DNA from: Calvatia gigantea
Taxonomy: Eukaryota > Basidiomycota > Agaricomycetes > Agaricales > Lycoperdaceae
Length of the DNA stretch: 64,000 nucleotides
Reading direction: 5' to 3'
Assembly (NCBI GenBank): GCA_025093985.1
Contig: JACAAK010000004.1
Coordinates: 2,418,001-2,482,000 of the forward strand
Part shown: positions 1 to 12,068 of the stretch, piece by piece
How positions within the stretch are numbered: the first letter of the stretch is position 1
Layout of the letters: the number at the start of each line of letters is the position of its first letter
Notes under the pieces: model-generated
Seen by the model: the letters and a program-made list of their open reading frames with translations, nothing else
The model's database searches: none
Told to the model about the DNA's origin: nothing
Position numbers and translations under genes: made by a program

Positions 1-2137
1 GGTCATTTCCTAGTAAGGAGGGCGGAGGGACGTGTACTGTTTCAGGCTTTCCTCGTTCTCAATCAGAGTCCTTGTGAACGCGGGGCAAATTACTTATAGG
101 AGCTTTCGAAAGCCTGTCTGAATGCTGTTACGTACCTGCGGCCTCACGTGTTACTGCCACCGTTCGGTGCTGGAAAGCACCTTACCATATCCGTATGGTA
201 CGTGTGGAGATTAACTAGCAACGAAACGAGATGAAAGTAAAAGGACCATGAAGGTGTAAAAAGGGTTGCGCTGCAGAAACTCCCCTATCGCCAGATGCTC
301 AGCGCACATAACGTACGTGGAGACCCGTGAGTTATAACATATGTACGCGCGGCCGTAGAGCTATGTACATTCCATCAGGAAATAACACAGTGGATCAGTG
401 TGGACAAGTTGCGGGATAGGGATAAGCCGACATGGCGGGTTTCAACCCCGTCACCTGGAATGGTATAGGTTATTTTTATCCACAACTACCCACCTATGAT
501 CGATCAATTCAGTGTGCACATGCGACAGAGCTTCGCTTTTAGCACAACGCTGTGTAGCCTGACTGTTCCATAGTATATTGTACGTATGTATGATGTGGCG
601 ACTAGATAGGAGAGTTTTTAAGAACGTGCGTGTGAGTGGATCAGGAAAGGGACATTGTTTTCATTGTTGTGCCAGGTTTTGAGCGCCCATCTCTATCTCG
701 TCTTGTTCCGAGTAAGTATTGTCTGATGATGTTGTGTTGGCATTGTTAGCTTTGTTCTGAGGAGAAATTCTGATCGGAGGTGATGCCCAAAGTCGTGCAG
801 GGCAAGAGAGGGAGAGAAACATGTACATATCGCCGTTATCCGCTCCTGACAGACTGGCAGACACTGGTTCCTTACTCAACCGTGCTCGGTTTGTCATCTG
901 GTATATCTGGCACTCATGAGCCCGCATCTGTTTATAGAGAGATATGTTTTTCCCGGAAGATATGTCCAAGCATGAGAAAAAGGGAAAAGGGGACAAAAGG
1001 AATAAGCACAGTAGTCGAAAGCTGTTACATAGTGGACGGCCGGAACGCTGGAGTGGCTCCTCTTATTGGAGTAGATACGGACAACAGTCTCCGGGACTAA
1101 ACCCCTTTGTGTACCAGACTAGACCAAGTACGGAATAGCCCATATCTGTGGTGTGAGGGTTTACTGCCATTCATTGCGAGATGACAACATGTCCACTTAC
1201 CGCACTTTTGTCCAGACGAAAAGGGCAACGCGTGTTTTTCTCGCACAGCAAGGTCGATGTTGGAGTGGTGTCTGTGACGGCGATTAGCCTCTTGTTCTCG
1301 AGCCCCAGCCCTTTCTAGCCCCGCTCCGGTGGATATACGTACAGATGTAGGAGTAATGTGGTCGTATAGACGAAAACTGCTACCAACTAATACTGTAAAG
1401 TATCCTTACACAACAAGACTTGGACTGACGATATCCATGAGCATACGACACTCGTACCACGAATCTCCTAGGTCAGCACAGCCACGATCATCAGAGTGGT
1501 CAGACGGTTTGATGTGACATCGATATCCGCAACTGCTCACGATGTTTCCAGCACCGCTAGATCTAAGGTCTTAGGTCTTGTATGTGGTTTGGCACCATCA
1601 ACAAATTTCAAGCCAATATTGGAAGGCTTCTGCGGTTTCGGGGCTGAATGTCAGAGTTTTGTTTGATTTAATCATTCGATTGATAAGACTGTGTTGCGTT
1701 GTTATTGCGGCATGAGTTACTGGTTACCCTAGCCCGGTTGTGCGCTAAATACGACGGGCGGTATGCTCTCGCAGTGGCTTAGGGGCTTTTTAACGCTAAG
1801 AAGTCATCACCGACAGCGTTTAAAGCTTTGTGCCCTTCGTTCGTGATCGCAGATGTCAGAAAATACTCAGAACCCTCACACGTGTCTAACGATATCTCCA
1901 ACTGAGAAATGATTGGTTTCTTTGCACTTGCATAGAAGTATAGTACAAGATTTTAATAGACTCAGTCGATCATATCTACACCCATTCAAATAATGAAAGA
2001 ACGAGCCATCGATATAACGCGATGGGCTGAAATTACGTAGTCCCAGAGTCAGATAAAGTTCCGAATCATAAATTTGGAAGAAATATAATAAAAAGAGCGA
2101 GCAAAGCGTAAGCAAGAGCGGTAACAGGGAGGACAAA
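1..2137. other. No gene recognised
   Basis: Both strands hold only short open frames with no family resemblance. A minus-strand frame at 1876-2136 lies directly behind the stop of the Tvp38-like gene and is more likely its 3' untranslated region than a gene. No tRNA, repeat array or transposon end was seen. Confidence 0.6.
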
Positions 2138-3501
2138 CTACGACCACCGTCCCTCTAGTTCCACCTCTGTATCCACGGGGATTAATGAGCGGTCTGGTAC
2201 TAGGTGATGTGTTCGAAAGGGCGACTCTAACATGGTGCGACCCCTTTCAAGGTCATTGGAAGGATCCGGTGACAAGAAAACTGTCCTTTCCTCACTCGCT
2301 TCGCGTGTTGTCGAAGGATCGCCATCTTCAAGTTCCTCATCGACAGCTCTACGGGCAATAATAGAGAGGTATACGAGAATCAAGATGCATAGGAGGATGC
2401 CGGCACCTGTCCACATCCTCGCAACCATATCTGCACTTTGATCTTCTTCGGCGCCTTTGGTAGAAGTCTGGAGATGGTAGTCCCTGAAGGAATGAATTGA
2501 AGCGCCAAGACTGGTGTGAATGATGACCTTGAACAGAGAAAGTGCAGTGCAAACAGTGTAGGTGTGGAGAGTGAGGGTCGGGGTGGCAGCGAGGAGGCAA
2601 TTCATGACGTTGTAGGGATAAGGAGCGAGACGGATGAGGAAAAGAAGCTTTGGGCGCTTTTCGATGGCACATACGATACGTTTGATTGTTGGATATGAAT
2701 TGAGCCACCTGGCGATCGAGTTGCGAAGGAGAGAGCGGGATACTATGAATACAAAAAGCGCGCCAGTCAATGCGGCGAAATAAGAGATGATAGCGCCGGT
2801 CCAGGGGCCAAAAGTATATCCAGACAATATAATGAGTGTAGAGTAGAGAGGGAACGGAGCTAGCAATTGGGATTAATTAATTATAGCAACCCTGGTGGAA
2901 GGAAAGGTAGACAGACTTACGGATGGTAGTGAGAAATATGAGGAAGAACAGCGTTGCCTGACCATATTCATCTGAGCGCAGCCAGAAAGATAAATCGTCA
3001 AGGACTACATAAGGAGGAGATTTCGGGTTAGTTGCGGAAATTGAAAGGAGATGTTTAGTATCGATCACTAAACGCACGCTCAAACAATTCGGTCTTGTAG
3101 AGGGTGATGGCAACGACAAAGCCGAGGCTAGTTAGAGCATAAAGAATGAGCGGGATCCAAGATTTGATGAGCTTCAATATCCGCAAGCCCCGTGGGCGGG
3201 AGTAAGATGAATTTGAAAGGGAGCGACTGTGATGACTGAAAGTCGCTTCTGAGCTGAAAAGGGGTGCGGGAGATGTAAAGGACGGTTGATACGGGCGGGT
3301 TGGACGTGGTGAGTGGGGATAGAGCGCTTGCGGAGAGGAATGAATGTGCGATGGCTGGTGGCCAGGGCGATGAGAAAAGGAGTCGAGGTTTGGGTGCTTC
3401 TCGTCGAAGTCTGCCTCTAAAGGGCCGATCTGAGAAGGGGAACTTGTGACGGGGTTGAAGAGGTCCTGGGGGAGTTGGGCACCAGGCTGAGAGCGCTCCA
3501 T
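2138..3501 (-). CDS. TVP38: Tvp38/TMEM64 family (VTT domain) membrane protein
   Basis: Integral membrane protein of the VTT/SNARE-associated family, expected in Golgi or endosomal membranes and linked to vesicle traffic or lipid scrambling. Exons 3501-3078, 3004-2921 and 2859-2138 close in phase to 409 residues. A proline- and histidine-rich cytosolic N-terminus of about 110 residues precedes a first hydrophobic helix. The family signature PPFPLYSTLIILSGYTFG is created across the second splice junction, and further hydrophobic helices follow. The C-terminal 70 residues are hydrophilic and acidic. The start is the first ATG of the frame. The family assignment is firm from the signature; the intracellular location is family knowledge, not seen here. 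It is divergent from the small membrane protein gene downstream on the plus strand. Confidence 0.85.
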
Positions 3502-4004
3502 GGCTAGACCAGGCCAAGGTAGGAGCTTGTCGAGGAGAGAGACGCACTGCGAAGGAAGGGAGAAGTGTTAAGAGTCAGGCGCTGCTACAACCATTTCAGT
3601 CCTCCTTTGCAAGCTCTCACGCCAAGCTCCTGTTCCGCCTGATGTCAAATCCAGGCTACCTCCTTCGCTCTCCGTTCCCGGGCACTCTGCAATTGTCATC
3701 TCTTTTGGTCCTGCGTTCTTGGATCTTATTCCCCACTCCTACACAAGACAGACTCTACTGCCCTGTGAAACGGTCTGTGTACAGTTGCTGTTAGGTAAGT
3801 TGGGGGGTTTCCTGGGCCGAAAAGGATGCTGTGCGACAACTTTTCCACGCTCTCCTACACGTCCACATCATCACCAGCCACACAGTCACTCTCCTCATCC
3901 GGACATCCTTCCGCAAAAAGGTGACATCTGACCTGCTCTCTTGACCGACGAATCTCCTTTTGAACCGCCATCCTAATTAGAAAAATCAGTCCTCCTTGAA
4001 AATC
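3502..4004. promoter_or_regulatory. Intergenic spacer between divergent genes
   Basis: A 503-base spacer separates the Tvp38-like gene and the small mitochondrial-type gene, which point away from each other, so it should hold both promoters. It is rich in pyrimidine runs on the plus strand, as fungal promoters often are. No defined binding site could be assigned. Confidence 0.4.
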
Positions 4005-4395
4005 ATGCGCACAAGGTGGTTTTTGCAGCCGCGTGCAACACAACCAGTCCAACGCAGGTTGTATGCCACCACCGGGGGGTCACGACACGCGCAATGGTAC
4101 TCCGATATAGTACCATCCATGATCCCTATTTTCCTTTTGGGTTCTGCTATTTATCTCGTAATCTTACCTTCTGTTCCACTCGTTCACTGCCTCATGCTGA
4201 TCTCTTCCCCCCCAGGGCCTTGAATTGACCCAACTCAAACTTGCACATGAAAAGTACACGGATGAATCGGCCAAACGGATCGAGGAACTGGAGACTGAAA
4301 TTGCCAGCTTGCGTGAGAGACATCTCGCCCGGCCTACCGTTCCATCCTCGCCTCCGGAACAAGGACCAGCTGTCACAAAACGTTCTTGGTGGTGA
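4005..4395 (+). CDS. Small single-pass membrane protein, probably mitochondrial
   Basis: Exons 4005-4157 and 4216-4395 (intron GTAATC...CCCAG) give 110 residues. The N-terminus is basic and free of acidic residues for the first 30 positions (Arg, Gln, Leu, Tyr), like a mitochondrial presequence. It is followed by one hydrophobic helix around residues 40-51, then a charged helical stretch rich in Glu and Lys that could form a coiled coil. I do not recognise a named family. The layout resembles small inner-membrane proteins that expose a coiled coil. Splicing is supported because the second exon frame is open from the acceptor to a clean stop and continues the membrane helix. Function unknown. 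Confidence 0.6.
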
Positions 4396-4610
4396 AAAGC
4401 TTTTAACTATTGTATGTAGAACGAGCGGTCAATCTATTCAGCACTAACAAAGGTGACACTCGTCACAGGTTCCAAGCGCCTGGCCAATATACACAAAATG
4501 AATTGGGGTATATGAACGAATAGATGCCTCGCTATCGAGCCACATCTAGTAGAAGAACATCGAGGTCTCATCCCGTTAATGCAGACTTGAGAAGGGAAGT
4601 TTTGTGTCGG

Positions 4611-5996
4611 TTATATGCCTTTGAAGAACTGCAAAGAAGTTGAGAAGATCAAACTTCTGTTCCTGTTTTCTCTATCATTATGACATACCTTAGAATAGCC
4701 GACGAGAGACCACTGAACGCTTTGACCGGTATCCCTTGCTCGTTTGATGTGGAAGACTTCGTAAGCTATTATGTCCCCATGGCGTAAGCTTTGTGTCTTC
4801 CTGGAGATCCAGACAGAAGTTGAAAGACTCACAAACGAAGATCAGATCCATCACCAGCTTCGCCCTGGATACCTGCAACCAGTAGTCTTGCTTCTGTAAC
4901 CGTGCAAGTTCCTTCTCATCATTCTTCGTTGACTTAGACGTAGATTTGGCCGTGGCGCCGGTCATGGATTCTTTGAACTGACGGCTTTCCACTATTATTC
5001 AAAGTCAGCGATATACGGGTTATTTATCGTGGGGGTACTGGTCACCTTCGCGCTGACGACTTGTGATCACACCCCGCTCTAATCCATTCTGCACCAAGTT
5101 GGCCAATGTCGAGAAGAACCAACACCAGTCCGATATGCGTCCAGCACGTTCCCCAAGCTTCTTCCTAATTAGTCCCAATTTCGACCATGTTGCGATATCA
5201 TCCGCAATGGCATTGACCAGTTCGAGAAGTACTGGAGGCGGTGCATAGAGTAGCATATGGAGGAACGGTCGTTGCGCTTTTTGAGATACTTCCGTAGACT
5301 GTTCCGTCGAGAAAGGTACAGATTGTTGCGCCATGATTTCTGTCAGAGGCTGCAACCAATTGAATAATAATAGCGTTTTCCTGTGAACTTCGTATCAGCG
5401 CCCAGTGCTTCTTCGTGACTCGACGGAACCGACCTGGTCGTTGAGAGACCTGATGCTGTGGCCGTCAATCGCTTTGCAAGTGAAATTCCTAGCTCCGGCC
5501 GTTTCGATGCTTTCCAGAGTCTACTACTAGTAATACGCCCGTGAAATAATAGGTATACACGGATAGAGTACTGAATGATTTTCTACAGCCATACGTTCAA
5601 TACCGCTGCCAATGATAGAAGGACCCTTGACTCACAAACGCTTTATCACGGCCATAACTCGTAAGGAACATCTTCCCTCCAGATTTCCTCCCTTCTAACC
5701 TTTTGTTCTGCTGCCTTCACGCGGTCTTCTTCCTCATCTATCTCTGGCTCCTCCACAACATCCTGCTCCTCAGCGTCTTTCTCCGTATCAAAGCCACCTG
5801 CGCCATATGTTTGCGTATTGTTGGCAATAACGGACGTTCGTGGTGTCCGTGGGGGGTGCGAGGACAAAGGGTTCATTGTAAACGAAGCACTCGTATCGAA
5901 AGCAGCTGAATAGTATTGCGGATCGCCGTTGGTGTGATGCGATTCAGATGAATGCTGCAAGTGATCCTGCGACGAGGGGAAAGAGATTGAAGTCAT
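4611..5996 (-). CDS. PEX11: Peroxisomal membrane elongation factor Pex11, frame broken once
   Basis: Peroxin that bends and elongates the peroxisomal membrane before division. Exons 5996-5636, 5582-5434, 5380-5046, 4991-4833, 4765-4689 and 4628-4611. Family hallmarks are the N-terminal GRDKAF|KIIQYSIR motif across intron 1, an NWCW-like block (SDWCWFF), and the C-terminal LIFVSYEVFHIKRARD. From the internal ATG at 5671 all exons close in phase to 257 residues. The preceding 108-residue acidic, low-complexity leader (start 5996) is in another frame. It joins the Pex11 domain perfectly if one G near 5672 is removed (leader ending EEIWRE, then MFLTSYGRDK). Either the true start is 5671 or a one-base insertion is present; the second fits better because the leader has no stop before the junction. 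Confidence 0.85.
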
Positions 5997-6303
5997 GCTG
6001 AACGTGACCTATTCCCAGAGAAAGAGTGGAAAATCGAGGATAACGTTGTCGCAAGACGCAATTCGGTCCCCACCACCGTGCTTGAATGCGTGAATGAATT
6101 AACACGTGGTCTAACTTGCTTAAAGCCAAACAATGCACAACACCCTCCTTGTCAACATGGGCCCGGAAAAAACGCTCCATCGCTGCTCTCGGTAGGCAGA
6201 CGCGTCGTGCGCTGCTTCTACTCCTTTAATTTTTTTCTGTTATTGGAATCCCTTGCTTTTCTTATCTACTACGTTGATCTCTGGAGTGTCTGTTCCCCTG
6301 ATC
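5997..6303. promoter_or_regulatory. Divergent promoter PEX11 / dynein light chain
   Basis: A 307-base spacer between two genes reading outward. It contains a GACGCGTCG element near 6190 and a T/C-rich tract just before the dynein light chain start. No TATA box is obvious. Confidence 0.4.
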
Positions 6304-6865
6304 ATGTCATCGTACGGATTGCGATCACCACCTCCCCGTTCGAACGCAGCTTCACCGAGGCCAAGATTTGACTCGGAGTCACTGCGCGCGTATATAAAAC
6401 AGCTGCTGTTGTCTAAATTTCAAGATACCACATGGCCCGATCTTAAGGACCAAAATGACCGTTTAAAGTCCTGGAATAAGGAAATAAACGAACGTGTCAA
6501 GGAGCGGATGCTGGAGATACAACCCCACGGATAGTAAGTCGTGTGGTCGTCCCAACGATGTCCTTCAGGTTTGACACATCACCGATCAGCAAGTATGTCG
6601 TCCTAACGCAGACAACGAGAAATTTAGGCCAGGGAGGAAGGTGCTCCATCCTGCTATCTGTCCAAAAAATTTTTGACCTACTTCCATGCCCACAGAATAG
6701 ACATGGTCTCCCACTGGGATGAGAATGACGTTGTGGCCAAAGAAATATTCTATAATGTGAGTGCAGAGTCTAAAACCGCCGTCAAGATACCCCTACCCAT
6801 GGTTCTTATTTGCCTATTTCTAGGACTCGTTAGTGTCCATGTGCATCGCGCTAGCAATCTCATAA
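6304..6865 (+). CDS. Tctex-type dynein light chain (DYNLT)
   Basis: Light chain of the cytoplasmic dynein motor, binding the intermediate chain and cargo. Exons 6304-6533, 6590-6640, 6696-6756 and 6824-6865 give 127 residues in perfect phase. The N-terminal 25 residues are Ser/Pro-rich. The rest has the Tctex-1 fold signature: a TWPDLKDQNDRLKSWNKEI helix, a KYVVLTQTTRNLGQGGR strand pair, the SHWDENDVVAKEIFYN segment and the closing DSLVSMCIALAIS. The last exon codes only 13 residues. Length agrees with the family (about 110-130). It is divergently arranged with PEX11. Confidence 0.85.
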
Positions 6866-9699
6866 TAATTTTGTCTGCCATAACTTAATGCACTTGCGGT
6901 ACCAGCGTGTGCGCCCTGTGATATTTCGGATATACCTGCCTCCCAGATGCTCGATGGGAACTGCCATCGCCCGAGATGTTGGTCAGAGCAAAGGGGCCAT
7001 TTGGTAATTGTCTCAACCCGTCTTGAGATCTCCTACCCTGCCGTTCCGTCCCGCAAAAATTCCCTTCTGCCGCAAAGTTCGCCGCGCCGCAAAGACTTGA
7101 CTTCTTTCGAAGAACATTAACGAATCGGGTACTCACGACATCATGATTTTCCTGTCCTGGGGACTGCTGTCATCTCCTGATTCGATGCACTAACCCTCAT
7201 CACTCCAGGAAAGATTATCTCGAAATGGACTGGCTTCTTCAAGCTGTTTATCCCCAACAGGTCGAGTGGTGCGATAAAGTTCATCTACTCATTGTCAAAG
7301 TATGTCACATCAGTTCGCTTCCCCCCCATGCCCAACCGATCACCAACCATGATTCGATGCAAAACCAGTTCATTAAGTAATACCTGCGTTTAACGGCGTT
7401 TCTGCGATTTTAACATCTGGTTAAGTCGACCCGCGGAGTGAACACTTTCCCTCATTTCCGCCCGCGACCTCCCTGGCGGCGCATGCACAACACTCCGCGT
7501 CGGCATGCGATGGAATGTACACTTTCGAGAACATCAATGCCTCGTTATCTCCGTTGACTTTCGGACAGGGATACGACGTTGTTCACATCACTCGGTTACA
7601 CCACAATTGACACTTTGTAACGGACACATTCTATTGATATCCATAGCTTCGCCACACGGTCATAGCGGCCCTTAGGCCGAATTCGACCTCCAACACCGAG
7701 AACAATTAATGTAACACAGACCGCCGCCGCCCATTATTGTCTACTCGGCCTCAGGTATGGTTTTATGTATACGACATTCACATACTAAAAATAAATTTCA
7801 TAACCGTGTTGACCACAAGCGAAGCGACTTCGAACCCCCCTCCCCGCGTCCGACCACTGCACAACTACTTCTGCGACACTGCCACCGCCATTCTGCCGTC
7901 ACTTTGAATTAAAAAAATGGGATGCCGGGGTAAGAAGTTCCTTTCGAGGGAGGCTTTCTTCTGATGGCTGCTGACCGAACATCCATACTCACTCTGGACA
8001 CCCCTAAAAGGATGAACATGTGAAGACAGGGAGATTCGGAAAAAGGGACATCCTCTTGTTTCCATGTGCCCCCACACAATGTCTGTAAGCGGCGCATGGA
8101 ACTTCCCCTCGACACCCGTTTTGATGCAGGGTCGCCCGGTTGACTTTTACCTCGAGTGGGTGGGAGAATTACGACACCTGCATAACAAGCTTGGGTTGGT
8201 GTCGGTAAAGTATCTACTATATTTCCGAAGACCAACTTACAGCGAACTGCGTCAATTACCTCGTGATACATACCGCATCAGAGTCAGTGATGAGTCAAAA
8301 GTATTTTGGCTGTTTGATGGTAGTCACGCAGTAATCAGAAAGTCGAAAGGTAAGGCAAAATAATCACTCGACATGCTCCGCGGGACTGCGGATACCAAGA
8401 GATCAGAAAGATTGTAATGCCATTGAAGCTTCAAGCAGGTGATATGCACCATGGCATTACTTGATAGTCTCGGGCTTACAAGGGCGTTGACGCCACGGCA
8501 CGAGGACAATAAGGGGATAGCACGAATACACCATAACGTTTGAAATATAGCAGATCATTTTGAGCTCGTGCCCTATCACATCTCAATAATCTCGAAATGA
8601 CAGAGCTAACCTTTTGACTGATTTAGACTCGCTTTGTCAAAACCTCTTCTTAGTTTTCTCTTTGAATGGGCACTTTCTCTCGGACTTGGCACGAAACCTC
8701 ACCCCTGAAATTCGTGGGTATTGCATCAAAACTGGTACAAGTGAGACAACACCATTGCATGTTGCATCTTTTCTATTTGTATTTGTGAATTAAGATGTTA
8801 AGCAATGATCAGATTCACAAACCCCCAGAGAACAATAGATAGACAGGTGGAGACAACCGGGCAATAAGCCGTATAAAGAGGTCGTGAGGTGGTAAACCTT
8901 TATCCCCAGAGCCCAGGTACTTCATAATAGTGGACCAACTCCTAAAGAATTATCGAGATCCATTTGCTGGAAGTATACTTTTGTCAGAAAGTTGCCTCCT
9001 ACTATGTTATCAGAACCCCAGAGGTGACAATTTAAACGCAGCTGCATCCAGACGTTTTAACATTCCAACCGCACCCGGTTTATACATCCCTATCATATTC
9101 CAGAAATCAAAAGTTATTTTGCGAACGGTGACTTCTTCTGACTTTCCTTACCATTTCGAAATCAAATTTGTAATCAGCCCGTTAAGGGGCTGATTTCGAT
9201 GCTAACACAACCCAGTGCTTGTTGACCACCGAAATCTCACGCGTGAGTAATACACATTCAGCGATTATGATGCACCAACATAAGGGGAAAGAAAGTGGGA
9301 CTATGTGCGCACAACGAGCCCACTGAGTATCCTAGGAGTGATGGCGAGGCGAAACGAAAAGTAGAGTGGAACATCACAACAAAACGAGTAGCAAACAAAG
9401 TAGAGGTACACAGGTGGTGAGCCAAGCCAAACACGAAAGCAAAGTTACATGATATATGCAAGAATTAAACCTAACCCGCAAGGTGGAAGGAGTTGAAAGC
9501 ACAGTCTCAAAACAATAGCAAAGGGAATGGAGGTGTACGAATATAAATAGCAGGTGACAATAACACGTGTCGCACCCGATGAGTTGTCCACATGTTAATA
9601 TGAGAATGACATTAGAGCCGGAACCGTGCAGCGGGGAAGATCCCAGAGTAAAATGGCGGGTATGAAAGACGAAAGTTCAAAGTGCCCGTCGACAGCCAT
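6866..9699. other. Gene-poor stretch, no gene recognised
   Basis: About 2.8 kb without a recognisable gene. The best open frame (8064-8363, plus, 99 codons) has no detectable family and lacks splice partners. A short coding-like patch near 7200-7320 has no clear protein match. AT-rich runs and poly-G/poly-C tracts are present. It may be decayed transposon sequence, but I see no inverted repeats or target-site duplications. Confidence 0.5.
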
Positions 9700-12068
9700 C
9701 TAGGTGTGCATGGGGCTTCCAATAGATATTTCGAATTCACCTCCGGGGGTTATATTGGAATGCGTGCCGCCAACCCGAACAGACTGGGTTTGTATAAGTT
9801 GCCCAGACAGTGGGCTTTTCGCTGCTACACCCCTCTTGTGACGCCGTCCGAGTAGTGTCGCACCTTGCAAATCGAGCTCAAATTCCTTGGGACCTCTGGC
9901 GCGTGTCCTTCTACCTGCTCCTGCAGTCGTTGGGCTCGACCCTTGTTCTTTTCCAGAAGGGTTATCCTTGACTCTGGCTGAACTTCGTTGCGGAAGACCC
10001 GTCGCGGTATCGCCCGGTTCCTCACTATCTTCACCCGCATACGTCTCTACATCTTCATCGTCTTCGTTTAGGTTACTCAAGAAACCGTGTGCTCCCGCCC
10101 CTCTGCCATTATACTTACGTCTCCTTGCACCCTCCTCCTCCATGCGATGCACAGCATAAGTGATGTCGAAGGCTTCCTTCAGTGTCGCAATACCTGGACT
10201 TCTGCCTTCGTGGACGCGACCGCCGCGAGCAGCCGATAATAGAGGAGAATCGTGAGGCTTTCCGGTTAACATATCCTTTCCGAATAGATGAGGGGTTGGA
10301 GGTGGTGGCGGGGCGGGAGCCGCATTGCACCAAGGATGGGCCAAGAATTCATCAATCGTATAACGTTGGGCAGGGTCCACACACAAAAGGTGCTGTATAA
10401 GATCCTTTGCTGTGCGACGTTAGTTGCTACCGAGTGAGTGAGATGGCTTGACTGACCACTGTGGCTGATGTCATCCCACCAAGGACTTAGGAAGGTATAA
10501 TAACCCCTCGCCACCTTCTCCGTGAGCACGTTGATGCTCTCATCGTAGAATGGCGGGAATCCACAGAGTAGAGTGTATAACACACAACCCAAGGCCCACA
10601 TATCAACACTTTTGCTATACCGTTCGTCTTTCACAATTTCGGGGGCAGTGTATCCAACCGTTCCGCAAGGTGTCATTGTTTCTTCGTTCCAGACAACCTT
10701 ACTCAAACCAAAATCCGCGATCTTGACTTTGCCAATGCCTCCTCCACCCGCTTCAGGGATAAACTCGCCTTCATCCTCCTTCTCCTCGTCGTATGGACGA
10801 ATAATGGGGTTTTTGGAAGGGATTATTTCGATGCGTTCAAACAACAAATTCTCGGGTTTGATATCGCGATGTACAACGCCACGTTCTTCATGAAGGTACC
10901 TAATACCACTGGCGACCTGTAGAATGACATGCCGGGCAAGGTTTTCACTGAAATACGTGAGTTTAACAATTTGGTGGAATAGTTCTCCACCCTCCATGAC
11001 TGTGACCACGGCGTTAGGGCTTCTATGAAGGCTCTATACAGATGCACTCACGTTCCATGACAAGGAAATAATGTTCCTGGGACTCGAAGAAATCGTAAAG
11101 TTTGACTATGGAAGAGTTATTGATACCACGCATGATTTGGACCTCTGGAAGGGGTTTGAGCTAAGGAAACTCAAGTCTAGCATCCAACAGACCTTTGAGG
11201 ATATTTGCGCGCTAGCGGTGATCAAAATGTCAGGAACCCGATTGAAACCGGTGAAGGATAAGGGGGAGGGAACAAGTTGCACCTCTATTACACGCGGCTT
11301 TTTCTTGAATTGGGGATTCAAGTGTCTCTCACTCGCCTGGGGACGGCGAGAGAGCGCACGCGCAGAGGAATGGTGACGATCAGTTGTAGGCAAAGGAAAG
11401 AGAAAATTTGACCATAATAAGAATTAATACTCACTTGGGAGGCACTCAATTCGTATTTCCGAACAACTTTGACTGGTCCCAAACCCGAAGATAAACAAGC
11501 GGATCAAAAGATGTCAGGGAAGAAGAACGAACCAGCAACTTTCTTTCCGCTGGTGAGATCCAAGGCATTATAGACGTTTGAGAAGGCGCCACTGTCCGAA
11601 GTACCAATCAGAAATGATTACCGGGAGAAGAAAAAGCCGAAAAGACTAACTCTCCCATCTTTTCAAGGAGCTTGAAATTTTCAAGGCCTTTGTAGGTCGG
11701 CATCTTGGATTTGACCTCGCGCTCTTCGTTCACCAATGATTGGGCTATTTCATGCGCAGGCGGAGATTTCATGGGCTCTTGGATTTGTTGGTTATCGGGG
11801 TGCGCAACTGGGATGGTCTGTCCAGGCTGTGCGTGTGCTTGCCCCTGATGGCGCGGGGCACGTGAGTTGGTTTGCGGTGACTGAGTACTATGGTCGTCGC
11901 CGGACTTGACAGTGTCTGTGCGGCCTGCATGGTTGTGATATTTGCCATGGCGAATAAGGTCTGGATAGAAATTGTATCATACGTCAGTTGCCGGCTCCGA
12001 AAATGGAGTGAAACCGCGGATTGGAGATTACTTTTAAAAGCCTCCACAACACCGACACCTGCGGGCAT
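9700..12068 (-). CDS. Rck2/Srk1-type CaMK-family stress-activated protein kinase
   Basis: Serine/threonine kinase of the MAPKAP-like Rck2 (yeast)/Srk1 (fission yeast) group, which act below the Hog1/Sty1 MAP kinase in osmotic and oxidative stress. Eight exons: 12068-12032, 11960-11651, 11591-11533, 11472-11435, 11211-11193, 11144-11052, 10999-10457, 10409-9700; total 602 residues. Visible motifs: glycine loop GDGAFSNVY, the VAVK lysine built across intron 3, catalytic HRDIKPEN, DFGLSK and GTVGYTAPE. The diagnostic group feature is the long acidic insert between HRDIKPENLLFE and DFG, ending GGGGIGKVKIADFG. The N-terminus is Gln/Pro-rich and the C-terminal 200 residues are basic and disordered, where a MAPK docking site would be expected. 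Exon 5 is only 19 nt. Confidence 0.9.

Noticed and set aside
1876..2136. 86-codon hydrophobic minus-strand frame as a small membrane protein
   Set aside because: It directly abuts the stop of the Tvp38-like gene and lacks its own promoter space; more likely 3' untranslated sequence.
2349..2708. 119-codon frame overlapping the Tvp38 gene, and similar long shadows opposite NUP82, CDT1 and YTP1
   Set aside because: They are alternative-frame or antisense shadows of well-supported coding exons.
8064..8363. Plus-strand frame of 99 codons as a gene
   Set aside because: No recognisable motif, no promoter signal and no splice partner; typical length for a chance frame here.
8379..8393. 15-base sequence CGCGGGACTGCGGAT repeated exactly at 42269-42283
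   Set aside because: A few identical 15-mers are expected by chance among all pairs in 64 kb, and the flanks do not match.
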